NCBI GenBank assembly: GCA_015058655.1
Contig: SVBX01000001.1
Location: 124,001 to 188,000, forward strand
Direction: 5' to 3'
Length of the DNA stretch: 64,000 nt
Origin: Pseudoselenomonas ruminantium
GTDB taxonomy: Bacteria > Bacillota > Negativicutes > Selenomonadales > Selenomonadaceae
The translations under genes and the position numbers were made by a program. Shown one piece after another: positions 7,973 through 16,029 of this stretch (position 1 is its first letter; each line of letters starts with the position of its first letter). The notes below the pieces were generated by a model, which was not told the DNA's origin, did not search any database, and saw only the letters and a list, made by a program, of their open reading frames with translations.

Positions 7973-8458
7973 CTAAATAATCGTTTCACCTTTGTTGACA
8001 GTCTTGACAATATAGCTGCCATCTTCAAGATTTATAGAAACTGTCCTTCCGTAGGTACCGCCTGTATCTTCGGCTATGAGCCTGATGCCAAGCTCTTTCA
8101 GCATCTTCTTGGAGGCCTCAGCATTCCTGGCACCCACGCGCATGACATCGGTAGCATTGGCAAAGGCAAACATCTGTGCGCCTCCGGCAATCTTTGCCAC
8201 CAAGCGGGCCTTGGATGCTCCCATGGCCAGCACATCCTTCAGCATAAGCGGCAGGCCCGTATCTGCGAATTTGGCAGGATTGTCGCTGCCCCTGGCCTGG
8301 GTGCTGTCGGGCAGCATGATGTGCAACAGCCCTCCCACTTTCAGCTGGGGATCATAAAGCGAAATGCCTATGCAGGATCCCAGACCATAGCTGATGATGG
8401 TGGCTGGAGCTTTCCCTACTTTGTAGTCTGCCATGCCCACTCTAATCAGTTCTGGCAT
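7973..8458 (-). CDS. cheD: Chemoreceptor glutamine deamidase CheD
   Basis: A 161-residue CheD. It deamidates glutamines on chemoreceptors and partners with CheC in adaptation. The catalytic Cys29 lies in YGLGSCIG and His46 in LLHIMLP, both intact, and the C-terminal GGTYGRTV strand is typical. The ATG at 8458 follows TAGGAG by 9 nt and begins within a few bases of the cheC stop, so the two are likely coupled. Confidence 0.96.
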   Translation of the reverse strand: MPELIRVGMADYKVGKAPATIISYGLGSCIGISLYDPQLKVGGLLHIMLPDSTQARGSDNPAKFADTGLPLMLKDVLAMGASKARLVAKIAGGAQMFAFANATDVMRVGARNAEASKKMLKELGIRLIAEDTGGTYGRTVSINLEDGSYIVKTVNKGETII

Positions 8459-8459
8459 A

Positions 8460-9074
8460 TCACTCAACTCCTACCGCAGATATTATCGTTTCCAACGAAC
8501 CAGGGTCAGGCACCAGGAAGAAATGACCGTTGATGCCATCATCCTCGGACAGAAATTCCGTCTCTATGACCAGCGCCTGATCCCCCATCTGCCCCAGCTG
8601 TACCAACACCACATTGAGGATGGCGCCTGCCATATCCATGGCGAGAGCCGGGATAGAGGGCAACATGGCCAGCTGCGTGAAGGTAAAGAAGGCATTGAGG
8701 TACGCCCCCGCTAAAATGTTGCCAATTTCCATCAGGGCAGACTCATCCATGAAATCGAGCTTGGTGGTGGTTCCCTGAGGACGCCCCATGAGGGTGTCCA
8801 CCAGATAGAAGGCACTGTTCTTAGGCAGCAGGAACAGGATATTGCCCGGCGCCTTGCCGTAGACCCTCAGGAACACGCCAACTACTATCGCATCAGGGCC
8901 GCCCACCAGATCAGGCACAGCTTCCAGGGGCACCAGAGCCACCTTGGGCACATTCATGTCAATGCGGCGGTTGATGACCTGGGAGAGAGCCGTAGCAGAA
9001 TTGCCTGCCCCAATGTTGCCTATTTCTTTCAGCGCATCAAGTTGCGCTGGCGACAAATCAAGTTCATCGTTCAT
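8460..9074 (-). CDS. cheC: CheY-P phosphatase CheC
   Basis: A 204-residue CheC. It removes the phosphate from CheY-P and binds CheD. Both active-site copies are visible: DALKEIGNIGAGNSATAL near the N-terminus and ESALMEIGNILAGAYLNAF in the second half, each with the E-x2-N pair. The ATG at 9074 is 7 nt after GAGGTG. It sits between cheW and cheD, in the order seen in Bacillus. The genome region has no cheZ, as expected. Confidence 0.96.
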   Translation of the reverse strand: MNDELDLSPAQLDALKEIGNIGAGNSATALSQVINRRIDMNVPKVALVPLEAVPDLVGGPDAIVVGVFLRVYGKAPGNILFLLPKNSAFYLVDTLMGRPQGTTTKLDFMDESALMEIGNILAGAYLNAFFTFTQLAMLPSIPALAMDMAGAILNVVLVQLGQMGDQALVIETEFLSEDDGINGHFFLVPDPGSLETIISAVGVE

Positions 9075-9131
9075 AGTCAGACACCTCATTCTTCGAACTT
9101 TACATTAGTCTCAAACTCTCAGCTGCCTGGC

Positions 9132-9596
9132 TTATTTGCCATCCTTGGGCAGACCGACGATCTCTTCCAAGTTCAGCATGATGATGAGCCTGCCTTCCAC
9201 ATTGCCGATGCCAGACAGGAAGCGGGTATCCTTCGCGTTGATGGATTTTTTGGCATCTATGGGCTTGGTGGTTATGGTCATGACTTCCGTCACCGCATCC
9301 ACCAGCATGCCCACATGCAGGTCATCCACCGTCACAGTAACGATGCGGGTGCTGTCCGTATAGGGAGTTTCAGCCAGGCCCAGGCGCTGCTTCAGGTCAA
9401 TGACCGGCAACACAGAGCCGCGCAGGTTGATGACCCCTTTGATGAACTCTGCAGCAAAAGGCACTCTGGTGATATCCGTAAGATTGCGTATTTCCTGGAC
9501 ATTCAGGATGCTGACTCCATACTCTTCATCGTGAAGCTTGAATGCCACAACCTGCAGCCCCTCCTGGACTTCATTCTTAGCGTCTTCGTTTGCCAT
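9132..9596 (-). CDS. cheW: Chemotaxis coupling protein CheW
   Basis: A 154-residue CheW. It couples chemoreceptors to CheA in the polar signalling array. The CheW fold is evident: QVVAFKLHDEEYGVSIL, then RVPFAAEFIKGVINLRGSVL (the receptor/CheA contact strand) and PVIDLKQRLGL. A short charged N-terminal stretch precedes it. It starts at ATG 9596 just 15 nt after the cheA stop, behind GGAGGGC. Confidence 0.97.
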   Translation of the reverse strand: MANEDAKNEVQEGLQVVAFKLHDEEYGVSILNVQEIRNLTDITRVPFAAEFIKGVINLRGSVLPVIDLKQRLGLAETPYTDSTRIVTVTVDDLHVGMLVDAVTEVMTITTKPIDAKKSINAKDTRFLSGIGNVEGRLIIMLNLEEIVGLPKDGK

Positions 9597-9610
9597 CTTA
9601 GTTGCCCTCC

Positions 9611-11719
9611 TTACTGCATCATGGTAGCCACATCGAGAATCAGTGCTACGCGGCCATCACCCAGAACGGTAGCGCCGGAGAACATCTTCAGTCCGGCAAA
9701 CAGGTTGCCCAGGGTCTTGATAACGATCTCCTGCTGGCCAATGAGATTGTCTACCACAATACCGGCCTTGGCCTCACCTGCATGCACCACCACTACGAAA
9801 ATCTCATTGGTATCTTTCACATGAGGCACTTGGAGCATCTCGCCCATGCGGATGATAGGTATGATCTCGCCGCGCAGGACGATGACTTCCTTGTTCTGCA
9901 CAGTCTGGATATCCGTCTCCTGGATGTTGATGGTACTGTCAATGGAGCCCAGCGGGATAGCGTACATTTCTTCCTGCACCTGTACCAGCATGGCCTGGAT
10001 GATAGCCAGGGTGAGAGGCAGCTTGATCTTGAATACAGAGCCTTCATCCACATGGGTCTCAACATCCACATGGCCTGACAAGGACTCAATCTTGCTGCGT
10101 ACCACATCCATGCCCACGCCACGGCCCGAAATATCGGAAATCTGCTCAGCGGTGGAGAAACCAGGCAGGAAAATCAGGCGAACGGCATCTGCATCATCCA
10201 GCTTGTCTGCTTCCTCCTGGGAAATCATGCCCTTTTCCACGGCCTTCTTGCGAATCTTGTCCGCATTGATGCCGGCGCCATCATCGGTGACCATGATGAC
10301 CACATTGTTGCCTTCATGACGGGCGATAAGTCCGACCTCGCCTGTACGGGGCTTGCCCTTGGCCTCACGGTCATCAGGATGCTCCACGCCATGATCCAGG
10401 GAGTTGCGGAGAAGGTGCATGATGGGATCGCCGATCTCATCGATAACGGTACGGTCGAGCTCTGTTTCCTCGCCTTCGATGGTCAGGTTGATTTCCTTGT
10501 TCAGTTCCTTGGAAACATCGCGGACCATGCGGGGGAAACGGTTGAATACAGCGCTTACAGGCACCATGCGGACCTTCATGACTATGTTCTGCAGATCCGT
10601 GGTGACGCGATCCATCTGCTCCAGAGTCTCGGTAAGTTCCGTCAGCCTGTGAGTCTGGCCAATCTGCTCCAAGCGCACCTTGTTGATGACCAGCTCGCCC
10701 ATGAGGTTCATAAGGGTGTCCAGCTTTTCGATATCCACGCGGACACTCTGGCTCTGATGAGCCTTCTTCTGGGCGGCGCCTGCGGCGGCCGGAGCTGCCG
10801 CCTTAGGTGCTGCCTTCTTGGCTGCAGGAGCAGGCGCAGGCGCAGCGGCTGCTGCCGGCGGCGGCGGAGGAGCTGCTGCGGCGGCTGCTGCCGGTGGTGG
10901 CGGAGGAGCTGCGGCAGCTGCCGCAGACTTATCGGGATCCACCAGCTCCACAACAATCTTGTCAATCTCAGAAATGGTATTCAAGGCATCCTCAACTGCT
11001 TTCAGTTCAGCCCCCGTTACCATCAATATGTCAAAGCTGTGCTCGAATTTTTCCTGCTCCAGTTCCTCAGCGGGAGGCACTGTCTTTATAACATCCCCCA
11101 GCTCATCCAAAGCATTCATGACCATGTAGGAACGGGCAGATTTCAAAAGGCATGTATCAGAAAGGGTAACCTGAATATGTACCCCCTGCAGCCCGCCTTC
11201 TTTAGCCTGACGAATCATGCCCTTATCCGTATCATTGAGCTGTAAGGCCACCTCAGCTGCAGAAGGAGCAGCCGGGGCAGCTGCAGGAGCTGGCGCAGCT
11301 GCAGCCGGAGCTTCAGCAGCAGGCGGAGGGGCAGCATCGCCTTTGGAAATCGACGAGAGCTTGGAAACCAAATCGGATACATCGATCAGATCCTCTGGGT
11401 CACCGTTGCCTACATTATCAACCATTTGCTCCAGAGAGTCCAAGCATTTGAACAGAGTGTCCACAATGTCTTCCGTAAGCTTGATCTGCTCTTTGCGGAT
11501 AAGGTCCAGCACATCCTCCATTTCATGGGTAAGCTCAGCAATCTTGTTGAAGCCCATGGTAGCTGACATGCCCTTCAGGGTGTGAGCATTGCGGAATATC
11601 TCATTAACAACGGAAATGTCTTCGGAGTTTTCCTCCAACACCAGCAGGCCGTCATTAAGAGACTGCAAATGTTCGTGGGATTCGTCCAAGAACATGTCCA
11701 TGTACTGATTCGTTTCCAT
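9611..11719 (-). CDS. cheA: Chemotaxis histidine kinase CheA
   Basis: A 702-residue CheA. Domain P1 (about 1-105) carries the phosphorylated His46 in NAHTLKG. P2 (about 160-260) is the CheY/CheB docking domain. P3 dimerises through the helices around LDTLMNLMGELVINKVRLEQ. P4 (about 390-565) has the ATP site with HLLRNSLDHGVE, DDGAGI, GFSTA and GRGVGMDVV. P5 is CheW-like. Two Ala/Pro-rich linkers flank P2; the second has two near-identical runs of Ala plus Pro5. These are low-complexity but in frame. It phosphorylates CheY and CheB. Confidence 0.98.
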   Translation of the reverse strand: METNQYMDMFLDESHEHLQSLNDGLLVLEENSEDISVVNEIFRNAHTLKGMSATMGFNKIAELTHEMEDVLDLIRKEQIKLTEDIVDTLFKCLDSLEQMVDNVGNGDPEDLIDVSDLVSKLSSISKGDAAPPPAAEAPAAAAPAPAAAPAAPSAAEVALQLNDTDKGMIRQAKEGGLQGVHIQVTLSDTCLLKSARSYMVMNALDELGDVIKTVPPAEELEQEKFEHSFDILMVTGAELKAVEDALNTISEIDKIVVELVDPDKSAAAAAAPPPPPAAAAAAAPPPPPAAAAAPAPAPAAKKAAPKAAAPAAAGAAQKKAHQSQSVRVDIEKLDTLMNLMGELVINKVRLEQIGQTHRLTELTETLEQMDRVTTDLQNIVMKVRMVPVSAVFNRFPRMVRDVSKELNKEINLTIEGEETELDRTVIDEIGDPIMHLLRNSLDHGVEHPDDREAKGKPRTGEVGLIARHEGNNVVIMVTDDGAGINADKIRKKAVEKGMISQEEADKLDDADAVRLIFLPGFSTAEQISDISGRGVGMDVVRSKIESLSGHVDVETHVDEGSVFKIKLPLTLAIIQAMLVQVQEEMYAIPLGSIDSTINIQETDIQTVQNKEVIVLRGEIIPIIRMGEMLQVPHVKDTNEIFVVVVHAGEAKAGIVVDNLIGQQEIVIKTLGNLFAGLKMFSGATVLGDGRVALILDVATMMQ

Positions 11720-11740
11720 TTGTATTCCCCCTATTAAATC

Positions 11741-12943
11741 TTATCTCTTCACAGCCTCAACAATGGCTTGAGCGATATTCTGCACTGGCTTTATTTCATC
11801 GGCCAGACCCGCATCCACTACGGCTTTTGGCATGCCGTAGACCACGCAGGTGGGTTCATCCTGGGCAATGCTGTAACCACCGGCCTCTTTTATCTCCTTC
11901 ATGCCCTCGCAGCCATCGCATCCCATGCCGGTCATGATGACTGCAACCAGCTTTCGCCCCAGATGGGCTACGGAAGAAAACATCACATTGACAGCTGGAC
12001 GGTGGTTGCCCACAGGCGGATCCTGTCCCAGAACTATCTGTGTGCCATTCCTGATCCGCAGATGATAATTCCCAGGAGCTATATAAACCTGCCCCGCTTT
12101 GATGGTATCGCCATCTTCAGCCTCCTTGACGTTGATGTCCGAGATGGCATTCAGCCTGTCCGCCAGGGCTTTGGTGAAACCTGCAGGCATATGCTGCACT
12201 ACCACCACGCCGCAGGGCAGATTGCCCGGCAATCTGGTGATAACATTCTGAAGTGCCTGGGGACCTCCGGTTGAAGTCCCTATCACCACTAGCTTTTCCG
12301 CCCCCCTGCCGACATCTGCCATTGGCACCGCTGACGGCTTATTGGGCGGCACAGGCGGATTTGCATTCCGCTTAAGCAAAGGATTGTTGCGTTTGGCATA
12401 GGTATTTGCAGCAGGCGCGGGAGATTGATCCTTATGCATCCCTCCCTCTGCTGGCTTGTAGCCATGCCGCACCGGAAGCGATATGCGCTTCATAACCGGC
12501 GGCCCTGGAGGAGCAACCGCCTTAGGCATTGCCGCCAATGTCTTCCGAGCATGGGCCTTGGCGGCTGAGCGACACTTTCCCAGGATTTCGTCAGCGATGC
12601 TGTCAATGCCGGAGATAGAGCCTCCCGCCTTGCTTATGAAGTCTACCGCTCCCAAAGCCAGGGCCTTCACCGTCTGCTCTGTCCCTTTCTGGGTGAGGCT
12701 GGAGAGCATGACCACAGGAATAGGATGCTCCTTCATGATGATATCCAGAGCCTCCAGCCCATCCATGACCGGCATATTCACATCCAAAGTCAAGAGGTCA
12801 GGGGACAGCTCCCTGGTTTTTTCCACAGCTTCCTGGCCGTTACGGGCTGTGCCAGCCACTTCAAAGTCCGGCTGTGATGCAAACATGTCCGCTAAGACCT
12901 TTCGCATGAACGCCGAATCATCGGCGATCAGTACACGGATCAT
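11741..12943 (-). CDS. cheB: Chemotaxis response regulator methylesterase CheB
   Basis: A 400-residue CheB. The receiver domain has Asp8/Asp9 and phospho-acceptor Asp54 in LTLDVNMPVMDG. A Pro-rich linker of about 85 residues leads to the methylesterase domain, which has the nucleophile Ser in IGTSTGGPQ, His in VVQHMPAGF and Asp in GMGCDG. It demethylates and deamidates receptors when phosphorylated. The ATG at 12943 (MIRVLIADDS) is preceded by GAGGTGAG; in-frame upstream codons are less likely. No cheR gene was found in the window. Confidence 0.97.
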   Translation of the reverse strand: MIRVLIADDSAFMRKVLADMFASQPDFEVAGTARNGQEAVEKTRELSPDLLTLDVNMPVMDGLEALDIIMKEHPIPVVMLSSLTQKGTEQTVKALALGAVDFISKAGGSISGIDSIADEILGKCRSAAKAHARKTLAAMPKAVAPPGPPVMKRISLPVRHGYKPAEGGMHKDQSPAPAANTYAKRNNPLLKRNANPPVPPNKPSAVPMADVGRGAEKLVVIGTSTGGPQALQNVITRLPGNLPCGVVVVQHMPAGFTKALADRLNAISDINVKEAEDGDTIKAGQVYIAPGNYHLRIRNGTQIVLGQDPPVGNHRPAVNVMFSSVAHLGRKLVAVIMTGMGCDGCEGMKEIKEAGGYSIAQDEPTCVVYGMPKAVVDAGLADEIKPVQNIAQAIVEAVKR

Positions 12944-13012
12944 CTGGCTCACCTCACCTATCAGCTCATACTTGCCCATTGGCATACCATACAAAATAAT
13001 ATGAATGATTGC

Positions 13013-13699
13013 TTATTTTCGCAGCCAGCTGGCTCGATTGATGCGCTTACGCTGGACTGCAAAAAGGTACTTCACTATCCTGTTGACATCTGCTCTGGGC
13101 AAATGCCCAAATCGCACGCCCACATGATACTTCGGATAGACCGCCTTGGGATTGACTACCTTGCACTGCCTGACCTGGCTCAGCAGGGTGAGGGTTCCCA
13201 GCTCAGGAATGCTATTTATCTCCAAGGCTGCCTGGAGTCCAACTTCCACGGATTCGCCAGTCTCGAAGCTCAGGCCGCTGCCACTGAGATCCAGCATGCG
13301 CACGCGCATAGGATTGCCAATGGAACCTTCTCCGCTTATCAGGCGCACCTCCAAAGGAAGCTCCACGCTCACGCGCACGAAGTCGCGATTCTGGGAATGT
13401 TCCACTTTTTCAGGCAAAGAAGTGTGCCAAAGGGAACCCCTCCCCCTGGGTTCCTCCTTCAGAAAAGTGACAGAAAACTGATACTCAAGGTTTTTTGCCT
13501 GAACCAGCCCCTTGAATACCACTTGCGGCACCAGAGCCAAAGCCACCCCGGATGAATCCACAGGAGTAGCCACCTGCAGTTCCCTTTCTGAAACAGAGAT
13601 GATATAGCTTTGATACCGATCTCCAGCCTCATCCTGGTAAAACTCCACTTTCTGGCCTGCCCTCAAAACATCCCCTGTTCTTAATAATTCGCCCGCCAT
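13013..13699 (-). CDS. PilZ-domain c-di-GMP receptor, YcgR type
   Basis: A 228-residue protein with an N-terminal YcgR-like beta domain (about 10-95) and a C-terminal PilZ domain (about 100-220). The c-di-GMP motif has Arg105 and Arg109 in NRDFVR and Asp137-Ser139-Gly142 in DLSGSG. YcgR proteins slow or brake the motor when c-di-GMP is high. Its position between flhG and cheB in the operon, and an HD-GYP gene at 62.3 kb, fit c-di-GMP control of motility. Confidence 0.9.
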   Translation of the reverse strand: MAGELLRTGDVLRAGQKVEFYQDEAGDRYQSYIISVSERELQVATPVDSSGVALALVPQVVFKGLVQAKNLEYQFSVTFLKEEPRGRGSLWHTSLPEKVEHSQNRDFVRVSVELPLEVRLISGEGSIGNPMRVRMLDLSGSGLSFETGESVEVGLQAALEINSIPELGTLTLLSQVRQCKVVNPKAVYPKYHVGVRFGHLPRADVNRIVKYLFAVQRKRINRASWLRK

Positions 13700-13717
13700 A
13701 AAAAAGTTCCTCCATAG

Positions 13718-14632
13718 TTAGTGCGAAAAATTAAAAATTTGCTGTAAAAAACCTTTCCATCCCTTCTTTACGGTCATTTTGCTGCCATAAAGGACGCTGG
13801 ATGCCAGTCCTTTGATACATCTGGAGGCGATGCCGGAGGGACTTGCTATCAAAAATGGCTTCTGGCTGCGCACCGCCCGCATGACATTCGAATCTTCGAA
13901 AATGTATCCCAGGCACTCCAGCGGCAAATGCAGGAAGCGCTCAGAGGTCTGCTGCAGCTTTGCCACCACCTCACGGCTTTCGGACTCATCATAGACCCTG
14001 TTCACCACCAGCTTCAAACTGGGAGTGGAGGCATACATGCTGTAAGCCTTCATCACCGCATAGGCATCCGTAAGCGCGGTCGGCTCAGGTGTAGTGACCA
14101 GGATCACCTCGTCGGCAGCCAGGATGAAATCCATGACATTCTTGCCCAAACCTGCGCCGGTATCTACCAGGATGATGTCCGCTATCTGCCCGCAGCCTGT
14201 CAGCTTCTGCATCAGCCGCTTACGCTCCTCAAAAGTGAAGTCCGCTGCCTTCTCGATGCCTGAGCCGCCGGAGATGTAATCCACCCCATAGGGACCATGC
14301 ACCAGAACATCCTCCAGCTCAACGCCTTCCTCCAAAAGATTCAGCAAATGCGTACGGGAAAGGCTCCCCAGCACCACATCCACATTAGCCATCCCCAAGT
14401 CAGCATCAATCAGCAGCACTCGAAGTCCTGCCTCCTTCAAGGCAATGGCGAGATTGACCGAAAGGTTCGTCTTGCCCACGCCCCCCTTGCCACTGGTAAT
14501 GGCAATGACCCGGACATTATCGGAGTTTGCATTTTTCCTTTTGGGAAGAGACATTTCCCTCTCCTCCCCTATTTCTTCCGGCAGCGGACTTCCTCCCACC
14601 AGCTGCCTTAATCTTGTCGCCTGATCTGCCAT
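13718..14632 (-). CDS. flhG: Flagellum number/site regulator FlhG (FleN, MinD-like ATPase)
   Basis: A 304-residue MinD/ParA-type ATPase. The deviant Walker A GKGGVGKT is at 48-55, followed by IDADLGMANVDVVLG and IILVDTGAGLG. The N-terminal stretch (DQATRLRQLV) is the FlhF-activating segment of FlhG. The C-terminal amphipathic helix (KGWKGFLQQIFNF) suits membrane binding. It acts with FlhF to control where and how many flagella are built. It starts one base after the flhF stop, so the pair is coupled. Confidence 0.95.
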   Translation of the reverse strand: MADQATRLRQLVGGSPLPEEIGEEREMSLPKRKNANSDNVRVIAITSGKGGVGKTNLSVNLAIALKEAGLRVLLIDADLGMANVDVVLGSLSRTHLLNLLEEGVELEDVLVHGPYGVDYISGGSGIEKAADFTFEERKRLMQKLTGCGQIADIILVDTGAGLGKNVMDFILAADEVILVTTPEPTALTDAYAVMKAYSMYASTPSLKLVVNRVYDESESREVVAKLQQTSERFLHLPLECLGYIFEDSNVMRAVRSQKPFLIASPSGIASRCIKGLASSVLYGSKMTVKKGWKGFLQQIFNFSH

Positions 14633-14633
14633 A

Positions 14634-16028
14634 TCAAACCCTCAACAGTAACCGGGCCAATTCTGCAGGCGTGGCAGGAATGATATCATCCGGCACGCTC
14701 TGTCCATTGGTCAAAAAAGAAATTGCGATGTCCTTCTTGGAAAGCAGGTTAAGGATAAGTCCTACGCTGCTAGTTTCATCCGTCTTGGTGAAGATAACCC
14801 GATCAGGCCTGCATACGGAGAATTTTTCCAGGATCTCCTCTGCATCCCTTTCTTTGGTAGTAGCACTCATAACCAGGTGCCTTTCGATGCGGCCATCCAC
14901 AGCCAGGAAATCCTGCAGTTCCTTCATCTGGTAATCATTATGCTGGCTGCGTCCTGCTGTATCTATCAAGATCAGATCTTTGTCTTTATGCTTGTGAATA
15001 GCTACCTTCAGCTCATCAGGAGAGTACACTATCTCCAGGGGCAAACCTATGATGTCAGAGTAGGTTTTTAGCTGCTCCACAGCGGAGATCCTATACGTAT
15101 CCGCCGTGATAAGGGCCGCCTTGACGCCTTTTTCCAGCACAAAGCGGGCGGCGATCTTGGCCAGGGTCGTAGTCTTGCCCACTCCCGTAGCACCGATCAA
15201 GGACACGATGCGCACCCCATGCCGGTTCAGTTGGATACCCTCAGAGAAGTTCACCACTTTATCCAGGTAGTCCGCCAATATATCCTTGGCCTTGGGGTCC
15301 AGGCTATCCACCAGAGTATCGCCTGCGGCAGATTTGGCGGCCATGTCCCTAAGGATTTCTTCCTCTACCTCCTGGCCACGCAATGCATCCTGCAGGGAGA
15401 CCTCATCCTGAGGCAAATCCTTGCTCATGACCTGGGCCAGCAGAGTCTTCATCTGGGAAAGCTCTGCTTCCAGCTTCTGTATTTTTTCTGTATCTTCCTG
15501 CTTTGATTGCTGCATATCCCGTTCTGTTGCCTTCTCCTCTGCTTCGCGTCCCCTGGCTTCTTCCTGCCCCGGTGCTGGAGCAGCTTCAGGGAAAAGTTCT
15601 GCCGGATGTTCCGGCTCTGGAAATCCGGTTTCCTTTCGCACCTCCTGCTCCTGATGAACGCGCGGCTCAAAACTGGGCATCTCCAGGGGAGGCGAGACCA
15701 TGTCCACCCCTGCCTGGGTACCATTAGTCTTGTACTGATTCAATATATTAGCCGGAAACAAGGGCACAGGACGCTCCCCGGCCTTGGCTGGGAAATTCTC
15801 CGCCTCTGCAGTATCAGCGACAGCCTTCGGCGCCCGCTTTCCCTGTCCTTTGGAAGGTGCGTCTTCTATCGCTGCCGTCACTTCCACCACATCCTTGCTG
15901 TGATATCCCAGAAAGCCACCCTCGCGGTATTTCTTTGTATGCAGTATGACTGCATCACGGCCTAGCTCGCTTTTTACTTCTTCCATAGCTTCCTTCATGG
16001 AAGGAGCCTTCACAACTTTGATCTGCAC
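14634..16028 (-). CDS. flhF: Flagellar SRP-type GTPase FlhF
   Basis: A 464-residue FlhF. The N-terminal B domain starts IKVVKAPSMKEAMEEVKSEL. A long charged Glu/Gln-rich middle (about 70-220) is longer than usual. The NG domain follows, with G1 GATGVGKTTTLAKIA, TADTYRISAVEQLKTY, IDTAGRSQ and TKTDET. It sets the flagellar position, probably with FlhA and FliF at the membrane. It starts 1 nt after the flhA stop. Confidence 0.96.
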   Translation of the reverse strand: MQIKVVKAPSMKEAMEEVKSELGRDAVILHTKKYREGGFLGYHSKDVVEVTAAIEDAPSKGQGKRAPKAVADTAEAENFPAKAGERPVPLFPANILNQYKTNGTQAGVDMVSPPLEMPSFEPRVHQEQEVRKETGFPEPEHPAELFPEAAPAPGQEEARGREAEEKATERDMQQSKQEDTEKIQKLEAELSQMKTLLAQVMSKDLPQDEVSLQDALRGQEVEEEILRDMAAKSAAGDTLVDSLDPKAKDILADYLDKVVNFSEGIQLNRHGVRIVSLIGATGVGKTTTLAKIAARFVLEKGVKAALITADTYRISAVEQLKTYSDIIGLPLEIVYSPDELKVAIHKHKDKDLILIDTAGRSQHNDYQMKELQDFLAVDGRIERHLVMSATTKERDAEEILEKFSVCRPDRVIFTKTDETSSVGLILNLLSKKDIAISFLTNGQSVPDDIIPATPAELARLLLRV

Positions 16029-16029
16029 C

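Noticed and set aside
10690..10960. Ala/Pro repeats in cheA resembling a VNTR
   Set aside because: They are in-frame low-complexity linkers common in CheA. Nothing in the sequence shows length variation.
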